Origin: TMED14 sp003444795
GTDB taxonomy: Bacteria; Bacteroidota; Bacteroidia; Flavobacteriales; Schleiferiaceae
Direction of reading: 5' to 3'
Assembly: GCA_963978445.1 (NCBI GenBank)
Contig: CAXBRT010000002.1
Span: forward strand, 1 to 45,207
Length of the DNA: 45,207 nt
Both the position numbers and the translations under genes were made by a program. Below are positions 24,027-32,118 of this stretch, piece after piece (positions within the stretch are counted from its first letter, which is position 1; the number at the start of each line of letters is the position of its first letter). A model generated the notes under the pieces. The model had not been told where the DNA came from, searched no databases, and saw nothing but the letters and a program-made list of their open reading frames with translations.

Positions 24027-25862
24027 ATGTGCGGCATTGTCGGCTATCTGGGAACGCGTGATGCGTACCCACTTCTCGTTCAGGGACTTAAGCGTTTAGA
24101 ATACCGCGGATACGATTCTGCGGGCGTAGCGCTGTTCAACGGCCACTTGGAAATTTTCAAATGCAAGGGCAAAGTAGCCGACCTCGAAACACGAGTCGGT
24201 CAAGCGCCTTCAGCCACCATGGGCATTGGACATACCCGTTGGGCTACCCACGGCGAACCCAACGACCCAAACTCGCACCCCCACGCCTCCATGTCCGGCC
24301 GATTGGTTATGGTGCACAATGGCATCATTGAAAACTTCGCGGCCCTCAAGGAATTGCTTCACGGCAAAGGATACACCTTCAAAAGCGATACGGACACAGA
24401 GGTTCTAGTCAACTTCATTGAATACATTCAAGATTTGGAAGGTGTGCCATTGGATCAGGCCGTTCGCATGGCCTTGAACGAAGTCATTGGCGCATATGCC
24501 ATTGCCGTTCTATCCAAAGACGAATCTGGCCAAATGGTCGTCGCTCGCCTAGGCTCTCCGTTGGTCGTGGGTTTGGGCAACAACGAGTACTTTGTGGGCT
24601 CCGATGCTACTCCTTTCTTGGACAGCACCAAAAAAGTCATCTACCTAGAGGACGGCGAAATGGCCGTGTTGAGCCGCAGAGGGGTTCAAGTCCGCGAAGT
24701 GGCTTCTGATATGCCCGTGGATGCGACGATCCACCAATTGAAGTTGGATCTCGACAGCATTGAGAAGGGGGGTTATGAGCACTTCATGCTCAAGGAGATT
24801 TTTGAACAGCCCAAGAGTATTCGCGACACGGTTCGCGGCCGAATTGATCTGAAAACAGGCGTGGTGAAAATGGCGGGCTTGGATGCCATTTCTGAAGCCC
24901 TTTTGGATGCTCAGCGCATTCTTATCATTTGCTGTGGCACCTCTTGGCATGCGGGTCTCGTGGGTGAATACCTTCTGGAAGACCTGGCCCGCATCCCCGT
25001 GGAAGTCGAATATGCTTCGGAATTCCGTTACCGCAATCCGGTCATCACTAGCAAGGATGTGGTGATTGCCATTTCCCAATCGGGGGAGACGGCGGACACC
25101 TTAGCGGCGATCAAAATGGCGAAGCAAGCGGGCGCAACGGTTTTTGGCGTTTGCAACGTGGTGGGATCGTCCATCGCACGCGAAACGCATGCAGGCGCGT
25201 ACACGCATGCTGGACCCGAAATTGGAGTAGCCTCCACGAAGGCCTTCACGGCTCAGGTGACGGTTTTGACCCTCATGGCCCTCTATGTAGGCCGCACCAA
25301 AGGGCATTTGTCCGCCGAACGCTGTGCGCAAATCGCCCAAGAGCTCGATACTATTCCAGCTAAAATTGAGTCGATGCTTGCTTTGGATGCCCGGATCAAA
25401 AAATTATCTGTAGACATGGCGGATTCCACCAATGCCTTGTTCCTAGGCCGTGGGTACAATTTCCCCGTGGCTTTGGAAGGCGCCTTGAAGCTGAAGGAAA
25501 TCAGCTACATCCACGCAGAGGGATATCCCGCTGCGGAAATGAAGCACGGCCCAATTGCCTTGATTGACGAGCAAATGCCCATTATTATCGTGGCTCCCAA
25601 AGGGGACATGTATGAGAAACTGGTATCCAATGTCCAGGAGGTAAAGGCGCGCAAAGGGCATGTACTTTCTATTACGGGCGAAGGAGACACGGAAGTTCGT
25701 GCCCTCTCAGATGCCATCATCGAAATTCCAGATACCCTGGATTGTTTGAGCCCCTTGCTCACGACGGTGCCCTTGCAGCTGCTGAGTTACCACGTAGCCG
25801 TTTTGCGCGGATGCAATGTGGACCAGCCACGCAATTTGGCGAAGTCGGTTACCGTGGAGTAG
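24027..25862 (+). CDS. glmS: Glutamine--fructose-6-phosphate aminotransferase (isomerizing)
   Basis: A 611-residue enzyme making glucosamine-6-phosphate, the first step towards peptidoglycan and LPS amino sugars. The N-terminal nucleophile Cys2 is in MCGIVGYLG; GHTRWATHGEPND and NSHPHA belong to the glutaminase domain. Two SIS sugar-isomerase domains follow (CGTSWHAGLVGEYLLE, ISQSGETADTLAA, LFLGRGYNFPVALEGALKL, AEMKHGPIALID), and the C-terminus DQPRNLAKSVTVE is canonical. Only 30 bases separate it from the preceding gene, leaving no room for a glmS ribozyme. Repeat copy C begins 3 bases after its stop. Confidence 0.97.
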   Translation: MCGIVGYLGTRDAYPLLVQGLKRLEYRGYDSAGVALFNGHLEIFKCKGKVADLETRVGQAPSATMGIGHTRWATHGEPNDPNSHPHASMSGRLVMVHNGIIENFAALKELLHGKGYTFKSDTDTEVLVNFIEYIQDLEGVPLDQAVRMALNEVIGAYAIAVLSKDESGQMVVARLGSPLVVGLGNNEYFVGSDATPFLDSTKKVIYLEDGEMAVLSRRGVQVREVASDMPVDATIHQLKLDLDSIEKGGYEHFMLKEIFEQPKSIRDTVRGRIDLKTGVVKMAGLDAISEALLDAQRILIICCGTSWHAGLVGEYLLEDLARIPVEVEYASEFRYRNPVITSKDVVIAISQSGETADTLAAIKMAKQAGATVFGVCNVVGSSIARETHAGAYTHAGPEIGVASTKAFTAQVTVLTLMALYVGRTKGHLSAERCAQIAQELDTIPAKIESMLALDARIKKLSVDMADSTNALFLGRGYNFPVALEGALKLKEISYIHAEGYPAAEMKHGPIALIDEQMPIIIVAPKGDMYEKLVSNVQEVKARKGHVLSITGEGDTEVRALSDAIIEIPDTLDCLSPLLTTVPLQLLSYHVAVLRGCNVDQPRNLAKSVTVE

Positions 25863-25864
25863 GG

Positions 25865-25900
25865 AGAGTAAAAGGGTTTGAGGGGTAAAAAGTTGATGGG
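25865..25900. repeat. Dispersed 8-base-period element, copy C (after glmS)
   Basis: Four in-phase octamers: AGAGTAAA, AGGGTTTG, AGGGGTAA and AAAGTTGA (25865-25896), ending in TGGG. It starts two bases after the glmS stop. The rest of the 175-base gap to 26038 shows no gene; GCCGCGAAG near 25960 is a partial likeness to the core of copies A and B. Confidence 0.55.
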
Positions 25901-26037
25901 CTATGGCCTGCTTCTTTGTTGGGGTTGGTCCAAATGCCCCTAGCATACTCGCTTCTAGCCGCGAAGACACTCTCCAGCGCCCTAGTACGCCATAGGCATT
26001 CTTTTGGCTACCTTAAAGGGACAGAAAAACACACCCT

Positions 26038-27489
26038 ATGAATCGTCGCGACTTTATCACGAAATCGGCCCTTACCGCAGGGGCCTTTACGATTGTACCT
26101 CGTTTTGTTTTAGGCAAAGGCTATACCGCCCCGAGCGATACCCTCTACATGGCGGGTATTGGTGTCGGAGGTCGGGGTGCTGGCGTTTTACAAGGCCTTC
26201 ACAAGACGGGAAAAGTGAAGTTTGTCGCTTTTGCAGATGTGAACGATGCGGCTGCCGCGGATTCATATAAGGCCCACCCCAAGGCCTTGACTTTTCGCGA
26301 TTTCCGAAAGCTCTATGAGGCTCATTTGGACCAACTAGACGCGGTTTTTGTGGCCACGCCCGACCACACGCATGCGGTGGCTGCTTTGCCCTTCATGCGC
26401 GCCGGAAAACACGTGTATGTGGAAAAGCCGCTGACCCATACGATTGCAGAGGCGCGCTTACTGCGCGAGGTGGCCGAACAAAAGGGCATTGTGACGCAAA
26501 TGGGCAACCAAGGATCTTCCAGCGATGGCATACGTCAAGCGCGGGAAATCATCGAAGCCAACCTGATTGGACATGTTTCTGAAGTGGACTGCTGGACCAA
26601 CCGTCCCGTTTGGCCTCAAGGCATGCGGAGTATAACGTCTGGCGAGCCGGTGCCTTCAACCCTGGATTGGGATTTGTGGCTGGGACCAGCGGCTGATCGC
26701 CCCTATCATTCGGCATATTTGCCCTTTAAATGGCGCGGCTTTTGGGACTTTGGAACAGGAGCCATGGGAGACATGGGCTGCCATATCATGGAAACGCCCT
26801 ACCGCGTATTGGGAAGTCATTATTTGGGCTATCCAACGGCTGCGGAAGCTTCATGCACGACTGTATGGTCCGGTGATTTTGAAGAGGCTGATTACGGGGA
26901 ACTTTGTCCCCCTTCGTCCATCGTGCGACTTGAATTCGGCGACGAAAAAGTTTCGCTCAATTGGTACGACGGGGGCCTGATGCCCAAGCGGCCTGCGCGA
27001 AGCCACAACGGGGCGTTTATTCTGCCCGAAGAGGAAAAGCTGGGCAATTGGGATGGCGGGTCCATTTTCCATGGCGAAAAAGGCATCCTAATTACAGACA
27101 CGTATTCAGGCAATCCGCGCGTGTACTTGAATGATGGAACGCGCCCAGAGCTACCCAAGCCTCATTTGGCCCGAGTAGAAGGCGGCATGAGTGGTCACAT
27201 CGCGCAATTTGTGGATGCCTGTTTGGCCAATGATCCCAAAGCGGTGAGCTCACCCTTCTCCTATGCCGGTGGGCTCACGGAATCGGTCTTGATGGGCAAT
27301 TTGGCGATTCAAGCCTACCAGCACAAGGTCTTGAAACCAGGGAAAAAGCTTGGCGACTGGGCCCCATTTGAATACCCTGGCCGAATGAAAATGCTCTGGA
27401 ATGGTGAAGCCATGCGTATCGAGAATTACCCCGATGGTCAGTCTTGGGTCACTGGTAGCTACCGAGAAGGCTGGGGTCTGGAGGGGTAA
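26038..27489 (+). CDS. Gfo/Idh/MocA family oxidoreductase with Tat signal
   Basis: A 483-residue secreted dehydrogenase-like protein. The N-terminus MNRRDFITKSALTAGAF is a twin-arginine signal, so it is exported folded with its cofactor. The Rossmann domain follows (AGIGVGGRGAGVLQGL), with FVATPDHTHAVAALPFM and KHVYVEKPLTHTIAEARLL, where EKP holds the lysine conserved in this family. The C-terminal domain has GNQGSSSDGIRQAREIIE, FWDFGTGAMGDMGCHIMETPY and a substrate-binding region. These exported members act on sugars or inositols; the substrate is not predictable. The stop codon itself lies inside the first octamer of repeat copy D. Confidence 0.92.
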   Translation: MNRRDFITKSALTAGAFTIVPRFVLGKGYTAPSDTLYMAGIGVGGRGAGVLQGLHKTGKVKFVAFADVNDAAAADSYKAHPKALTFRDFRKLYEAHLDQLDAVFVATPDHTHAVAALPFMRAGKHVYVEKPLTHTIAEARLLREVAEQKGIVTQMGNQGSSSDGIRQAREIIEANLIGHVSEVDCWTNRPVWPQGMRSITSGEPVPSTLDWDLWLGPAADRPYHSAYLPFKWRGFWDFGTGAMGDMGCHIMETPYRVLGSHYLGYPTAAEASCTTVWSGDFEEADYGELCPPSSIVRLEFGDEKVSLNWYDGGLMPKRPARSHNGAFILPEEEKLGNWDGGSIFHGEKGILITDTYSGNPRVYLNDGTRPELPKPHLARVEGGMSGHIAQFVDACLANDPKAVSSPFSYAGGLTESVLMGNLAIQAYQHKVLKPGKKLGDWAPFEYPGRMKMLWNGEAMRIENYPDGQSWVTGSYREGWGLEG

Positions 27490-27525
27490 AGGGTTAAAGG
27501 GTGAAAGAGTAAAAGGGTTTAAGGT
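27482..27525. repeat. Dispersed 8-base-period element, copy D (overlapping a stop codon)
   Basis: Five in-phase octamers AGGGGTAA, AGGGTTAA, AGGGTGAA, AGAGTAAA and AGGGTTTA (27482-27521) follow each other without a gap. The first supplies the TAA stop of the oxidoreductase gene, so its last residues are encoded by the repeat. Four GGG tracts make a G-quadruplex conceivable. The remaining gap to 27586 shows nothing else I can name. Confidence 0.65.
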
Positions 27526-27586
27526 CGGCCTCTACACCATTGGGTTTGGCCCGCACATCCTTTTGTTTTCCGTGAAACGCAAGTCT

Positions 27587-28237
27587 TTATTCTGGAATCC
27601 GGACGACTCCCCGTGCCTTTTTGCTTTTACCCTTTTTGTAGGTCTCAAATTGGTAGGCCACGGATAGGAGGGCCGCTTGACCGTTCAATCCACCTGACAT
27701 ATAGCGATTGGGCGACCATTCACCGTCATTGTAATTGAATTGGGTGTTGAAGCCTGGATGAATTTCGGCAGCCACATAGAAGTCCTGGTTGATTCGGTAC
27801 TGAATACCCAAAACGTAAATGAGGTTGGGCATGATGTAGTAGTAGCTATTGTCCGTGCCCGGGGGAACCTCGGATACCGAACGACTCATACTCATTTCTA
27901 TTCCCACTAGAGGACCATGGAAGAAGCGCATATTGGAATTCAGATCTTTCCGCCATTCACGACCTAAAGCGCCGCCCATGCTCACCCATGAGGATTTCTG
28001 CTGGCTAGGCTCATAGTAATTGTGGCCAAATTGAATGTTGCCCAATTGCATGCGCCAAACAGCCTTGTCTGTCTTTCCGCACTTGTACAGGGTTTTAAAG
28101 TTTAGCGGAGCACCATACATGAAGCCATAGGATTGCTCCAATTGAACGCCGAGTTCGTGGTGGCGGGTGGTGGTTTGGGCCGAAAGTGCTACGGTGGCCA
28201 CTAAGCTGAGACTGGTGAAAGCAATGCGTAGGTTCAT
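27587..28237 (-). CDS. Putative outer-membrane beta-barrel protein of unknown function
   Basis: The ATG at 28237 gives 216 residues with a signal peptide (MNLRIAFTSLSLVATVALSA then QTT). The mature part alternates hydrophobic and polar residues with many Tyr, Phe, Trp and Gly, e.g. WRMQLGNIQFGHNYYEP and FYVAAEIHPGFNTQFNYND, consistent with an 8- to 10-strand barrel. It ends unusually with a basic tail (KKGKSKKARGVVRIPE) instead of a terminal aromatic residue. No family is recognised. It lies convergent to the oxidoreductase gene and downstream of the second TonB receptor gene. Confidence 0.7.
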   Translation of the reverse strand: MNLRIAFTSLSLVATVALSAQTTTRHHELGVQLEQSYGFMYGAPLNFKTLYKCGKTDKAVWRMQLGNIQFGHNYYEPSQQKSSWVSMGGALGREWRKDLNSNMRFFHGPLVGIEMSMSRSVSEVPPGTDNSYYYIMPNLIYVLGIQYRINQDFYVAAEIHPGFNTQFNYNDGEWSPNRYMSGGLNGQAALLSVAYQFETYKKGKSKKARGVVRIPE

Positions 28238-28254
28238 GGGAGTCAATTTTACCC

Positions 28255-28262
28255 CGAAAATA
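28255..28262 (-). promoter_or_regulatory. -7-like box TATTTTCG before the barrel gene
   Basis: On the minus strand TATTTTCG (28262 to 28255) differs from TAnnTTTG at one position and lies 17 bases before the ATG at 28237. No -33 box is evident. Confidence 0.35.
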
Positions 28263-28292
28263 TTGCAAATACCGAGCCGAAGCGATGGGGAG

Positions 28293-28450
28293 AGGGTTAA
28301 AGGGTAAAAGGGTCTAAGAGTTGAAGGGTGTTGCTTTGGGCTGATTTAGCGTAAAGTTTCGGCGCGCAGCGAAGTTTTAAAAACTGGGGCAGTCCTAAAA
28401 GCACTCAAACGTTTAAACTACCGCGCCTCTCTTTAACCCTTTAACCCCCT
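28293..28450. repeat. Dispersed 8-base-period element, copy E, with inverted ends
   Basis: Left arm: five in-phase octamers AGGGTTAA, AGGGTAAA, AGGGTCTA, AGAGTTGA and AGGGTGTT (28293-28332). Right arm: CTTTAACCCTTTAACCCCCT (28431-28450), the reverse complement type, placed within 8 bases of the TonB-receptor stop on the minus strand. The two arms could pair. The core contains GGCGCGCAGCGAAG and GTTTAAAC. Four GGG tracts lie in the left arm. Confidence 0.65.
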
Positions 28451-28457
28451 GACTTCC

Positions 28458-30842
28458 CTAAAACTCCAGGATCATCCCGATGGTGGGGAGCGTTCGGCCC
28501 GTATCGGAGCGAAGGAGTTGCATTTGGTAGCGGCTTGGATCAGTGGGATCGAGCAAAGGAGCCTTGGTGTCCGGATCGCGTACGACCGTGAGGTAGGGCA
28601 TGAGGGGGATGTCCCCGCTTGCCAAGTTTTGCAGGTCCAAGAACCAACACAAGCTCCTGCCTTTGTGTGAGTACGTTTTGTCGATTCGGAAATCCAATTG
28701 CGTGAAGGATGCTAAACGCTCGCTGTTGACCAAGTTGTAATCAAATACGCCGCGCTGCAAGATGTCCCAGTTGGCCACCAGAGCGGAGGCGCTTTCGTTG
28801 AAGGGAGTGTAGGGGGTGCCCGAGGAATAGCGCCACTTGAGGCCCCACTGCCAGCCTTTGCCCCAAACTTTTCCAGTCGTCACGCTGAGGGTGTGGCGGC
28901 TATCCCACACAGATGGGGCCCACTCGCCAGTAAACGTTTGGAATTCACTGATGCCGTAGTTGTAGGAGCCCATCCACCAGTAGTGACCTTTCAGCTTTTG
29001 CTGAAGGAAGAGTTCAAATCCACGCGCTCGGCCTTCCGCATTTGGGAGGGAGGGTTGATCGCCCACGGCCACGTATGTGCCGATGGCATTGGCGTAGGCG
29101 ATCTGGTCGTTCACCAAGTAAGGAGCATTTCGGTAGCGCTTGCTGTAGACCTCCATGCTGACCCGATAGGTCTTGCCATTTTTGTATTCAAGGCCTGCGT
29201 CCACGTGGTCGGTAGTGGTAAAGCGCGTGAAGCGACCATGGTGGCTGGCACGATTGGCGGCCAACAAGATTCCCGCGGGCATTTGCTGGTAGCGACCTAC
29301 ATGGCTGTTCGCGGTCCAATGCGAAGTGAGTTGGTATTTGTAGGATGCCCGTGGGGAGAGCTGGGCCAAGGGATTGACCATGCTTAGGTTGAAGTTGGAA
29401 GCATCCATTCGGAGGCCGAGGTTGAGCGTGCCCCGCCCGTTTTGTGAGGTCTGTGCGTAGGAGGTGAAAAGTCCTGCTTGCGTATACCCTAAGGTGCTTT
29501 GCAGATCGTTGGTATCTACGCCCGCTAGACTTCCTTTCAGTGCCCACATGTTTACGCCGAGGAGAACGGCTTCGAGGCTACCGCCCAGGGTGAATTTGCG
29601 GTTCTCGATGTCCCAAACGCGATCAAAACGCATGCGCGTGCGGTCTTCGTAGGAGCGGTAGCGCAGTTGACGGTCGGCCTCATCGTTCGTATTGCCTACA
29701 AATTTGTCGGCATCGTTGGTGATTCGGTCATGGCTCACCACCAAGGATTGGACCCCATTGCTGTAGAATCTGCGGTAGCGCACACCCAAAACTTCTGTGC
29801 TTTGTTGGCCTTCAGGAATGTACCCGACGTTATAGAGCAAGGCATCACTGCCTCGGCCCTCTTTGTATACGCGGTAGGAATCCCAACCTCCAACCCCTAG
29901 AACGGTGAGGTCCGCATGGTCGCCGATGCGTGTGTAGTATTTGAACTGCGCATCCTGATACGTGGGCAGGACGGGAATGTTGAAGAGTTTGAAATAGTGC
30001 TGGGAGAAGCTATTTCGGGCCGAAACCATCAAGCCCGAACGCCCTTTCAAGGGAATTTCTAGCGTGGCACCGACATCCGTGGCCCCCAGCGTCATGCGAA
30101 CACCGGGACGATCGCTACGCGCCTGGCGCAAATCCAGCTCGAGTGCACCGGAAAGGACATTGCTCATGCTTGACGGAAAGGCCCCGGAGTACAACGCAGC
30201 ACCCTGAATAAAGTCCATATTGAGCAGGCTGACGGCACCGCCACTGGCCCCTTGAATGCTGAAGTGGTTGATGGTGGGGAGGTCAATGCCATCCATGCGG
30301 TAGGCATTTTCACTGGACGCTCCGCCACGAATGGAAATGTTGTACCCAAAGCTGGATTTTGGAAGAACGCCGGGAAAACTTTGGATGGCCTTGCTAATGT
30401 CAAGGGTAGCTCCGGGCATACGCTGCATTTCGGACCAGTTGATATTCTTGATGGAGAGGGGCGTTTCCTCAGTGGTTTTGAAGGCTTGGGCGCTCACCGA
30501 TACTTCGTTGAGTTCGGTACGTGGGCGCTCGACCTCAATGATGAGCTCCAAGGGCTTTACGCCGTTCAGCATTTGTTCGTGCAAGACCTTAAACGAGTTG
30601 CCATCAGGGCTGCTGACCCGAATGTTGCAAAGCCCACTGGGGAGGTTCCCAAAGGAGAAAGTTCCTTCTCTCGTGGCGGATTGCTCTGCGCGAAAATCCC
30701 CTTGGACCACCGCGATGCGGTAGCCTGAAGCAGGCTCAAAACTTCCTTCAAATACGACTTGTCCGCGGAGGACGGTATTTTGCGCTGAAGCGGCGAACGG
30801 CAACAGCGTCAAAATGAAAAATGCCCGAAAAATTGCTTTCAC
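28458..30842 (-). CDS. TonB-dependent receptor with N-terminal carboxypeptidase-regulatory-like domain
   Basis: A 794-residue outer-membrane receptor. A GTG at 30842 opens a clear signal peptide (KAIFRAFFILTLLPFAASA). A carboxypeptidase-regulatory-like domain follows (about 22-100, LRGQVVFEGSFEPASGYRIA), then a plug domain (about 115-235) with SKAIQSFPGVLPKSSFGYNI and IRGGASSENAYRMDGIDLP, and a large barrel ending LPTIGMILEF. The plug pattern matches receptors annotated only as generic TonB receptors; cargo is unknown. There is no SusD partner, which argues against a SusCD-type glycan system. It lies downstream of the prs-rplY-pth operon but has its own -7-like box 4 bases before the start. 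Confidence 0.9.
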   Translation of the reverse strand: MKAIFRAFFILTLLPFAASAQNTVLRGQVVFEGSFEPASGYRIAVVQGDFRAEQSATREGTFSFGNLPSGLCNIRVSSPDGNSFKVLHEQMLNGVKPLELIIEVERPRTELNEVSVSAQAFKTTEETPLSIKNINWSEMQRMPGATLDISKAIQSFPGVLPKSSFGYNISIRGGASSENAYRMDGIDLPTINHFSIQGASGGAVSLLNMDFIQGAALYSGAFPSSMSNVLSGALELDLRQARSDRPGVRMTLGATDVGATLEIPLKGRSGLMVSARNSFSQHYFKLFNIPVLPTYQDAQFKYYTRIGDHADLTVLGVGGWDSYRVYKEGRGSDALLYNVGYIPEGQQSTEVLGVRYRRFYSNGVQSLVVSHDRITNDADKFVGNTNDEADRQLRYRSYEDRTRMRFDRVWDIENRKFTLGGSLEAVLLGVNMWALKGSLAGVDTNDLQSTLGYTQAGLFTSYAQTSQNGRGTLNLGLRMDASNFNLSMVNPLAQLSPRASYKYQLTSHWTANSHVGRYQQMPAGILLAANRASHHGRFTRFTTTDHVDAGLEYKNGKTYRVSMEVYSKRYRNAPYLVNDQIAYANAIGTYVAVGDQPSLPNAEGRARGFELFLQQKLKGHYWWMGSYNYGISEFQTFTGEWAPSVWDSRHTLSVTTGKVWGKGWQWGLKWRYSSGTPYTPFNESASALVANWDILQRGVFDYNLVNSERLASFTQLDFRIDKTYSHKGRSLCWFLDLQNLASGDIPLMPYLTVVRDPDTKAPLLDPTDPSRYQMQLLRSDTGRTLPTIGMILEF

Positions 30843-30846
30843 GCCG

Positions 30847-30854
30847 CGAAAGTA
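30847..30854 (-). promoter_or_regulatory. -7-like box TACTTTCG directly before the second TonB receptor
   Basis: On the minus strand TACTTTCG (30854 to 30847) is one mismatch from TAnnTTTG and ends 4 bases before the GTG start, implying a leaderless or nearly leaderless mRNA. Confidence 0.38.
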
Positions 30855-30900
30855 TATGCCCTATCGCGCAACGGATACCCAAAAAAGTAAAAAAGTAGCC

Positions 30901-31464
30901 CTACTGGTTGTACTGGTTCATGGCCATCTGCGGGCCGGCGAGCACAAAGGTTTCGAGCAGTTTGATGGCGCGCTCCACGCCAGGGGTGACAAACTCCATT
31001 TCGGTGGCTTGCCACTTGCCAAGAACGAAGTCAACTTGATGTCCTTTTGGGAAATGCTGGCCTATGCCAAAACGCAGGCGGGCATAATCTTGCCGGCCTA
31101 AAACAGCCTGAATGTCCTTTAAGCCATTGTGGCCACCATCCGAACCTTTGGTTTTCATTCGGACTTTGCCGATCTCTAAGGCCAGTTCGTCCACGATGAC
31201 CACGACATTTTCTAGAGGAATTTTCTCTTCCTCCATCCAGTATCGGACGGCTTTCCCACTCAAATTCATGTAGGTGGTCGGCTTGATGAGGATCACCTGC
31301 CGGCCTTTCAGCTTGATTTCCGCGCGGTCGGCGTACCGCGCGGCGCTAAAAACAGACGTGGACGCCTGAGCCCAGGCGTCCACGATGTCAAATCCTATGT
31401 TATGTCGTGTCTGGGCATACTCGGGTCCCGGGTTGCCCAACCCAACCATTAGGAATTTTTTCAT
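30901..31464 (-). CDS. pth: Peptidyl-tRNA hydrolase
   Basis: A 187-residue Pth that releases peptides from drop-off peptidyl-tRNA. It has the usual N-terminus MVGLGNPGPEYAQTRHNIGF with catalytic His21 and Asn11, the loop VIVDELALEIGKVRM, and KGSDGGHNGLKDI. The C-terminus WQATEMEFVTPGVERAIKLL closes the fold. Its start overlaps the rplY stop by 4 bases (ATGA), so it is the last gene of prs-rplY-pth, a common bacterial arrangement. Confidence 0.96.
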   Translation of the reverse strand: MKKFLMVGLGNPGPEYAQTRHNIGFDIVDAWAQASTSVFSAARYADRAEIKLKGRQVILIKPTTYMNLSGKAVRYWMEEEKIPLENVVVIVDELALEIGKVRMKTKGSDGGHNGLKDIQAVLGRQDYARLRFGIGQHFPKGHQVDFVLGKWQATEMEFVTPGVERAIKLLETFVLAGPQMAMNQYNQ

Positions 31465-32099
31465 TCAGCAGCTGCTTCGGTAGCTTCAGCGCTTTCAGCA
31501 GCAACTTCAGCGCCTTCAGCACCTTCGTCTGTTTCTTCTTCGTCAGACACAGCCTTACGAGACATCTTGATCGTCACAACAACCGCTGCGTCCGCATTCA
31601 AAATTTCAAAGGGCTTGCCAACTTTCACGTCGCTCACGCGCACAGACTGACCAATACGGAGTTCGGTGATATCGTGCTCGATTACCGAAGGAAGATCGTT
31701 GATGTGGCCCTTGATTCGCAAAGAGCGGAGAACCGACTTCAACTTACCACCGTTGCGGACACCGCGTGCGTTACCGGTCATCATGACGGGGACATCGATG
31801 GTTACAGGTTTGCCATCTAATACTTCGATCAAATCCATGTGGATCAATTGGTCCGTCAAAGGATGGAACTGCATGTCTTGGATAACCGCTTGGATGGCTT
31901 TGCCGTCCAATTCGATGTTAGCTACACGAGCTTCCGCCGTGTACACCAGTTCGCGGAAGGCGAGGATAGGCGCACTGAAGTGGATGGGCTCATTACCGCC
32001 ATAAACAACGCAGGGAACTTGGCCTTCTGCGCGAACTGCTTTAGCGTATTTGCTACCGAGGTCGGTGCGGACAGTTCCTTTAATGGTTACGGATTGCAT
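31461..32099 (-). CDS. rplY: 50S ribosomal protein L25 (Ctc-type, long form) with acidic tail
   Basis: A 212-residue L25/TL5/Ctc-type protein that binds 5S rRNA. The N-terminal 5S-binding domain (about 1-95) includes TVRTDLGSKYAKAVRAEGQV and PCVVYGGNEPIHFSAP; the C-terminal TL5 beta domain (about 100-180) includes DVPVMMTGNARGVRNGGKL and HDITELRIGQSVRVSDV. The last 30 residues are almost only Glu, Ala, Ser and Thr (EEETDEGAEGAEVAAES), a low-complexity acidic tail as in many Bacteroidota L25 proteins. It starts 19 bases after prs and overlaps pth. Confidence 0.95.
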   Translation of the reverse strand: MQSVTIKGTVRTDLGSKYAKAVRAEGQVPCVVYGGNEPIHFSAPILAFRELVYTAEARVANIELDGKAIQAVIQDMQFHPLTDQLIHMDLIEVLDGKPVTIDVPVMMTGNARGVRNGGKLKSVLRSLRIKGHINDLPSVIEHDITELRIGQSVRVSDVKVGKPFEILNADAAVVVTIKMSRKAVSDEEETDEGAEGAEVAAESAEATEAAAE

Positions 32100-32118
32100 G
32101 GGATGGAGATTTCAGAGT

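Noticed and set aside
27482..27525. The octamer arrays as a CRISPR array
   Set aside because: Units are 8 bases long with no spacers and no cas genes are present.
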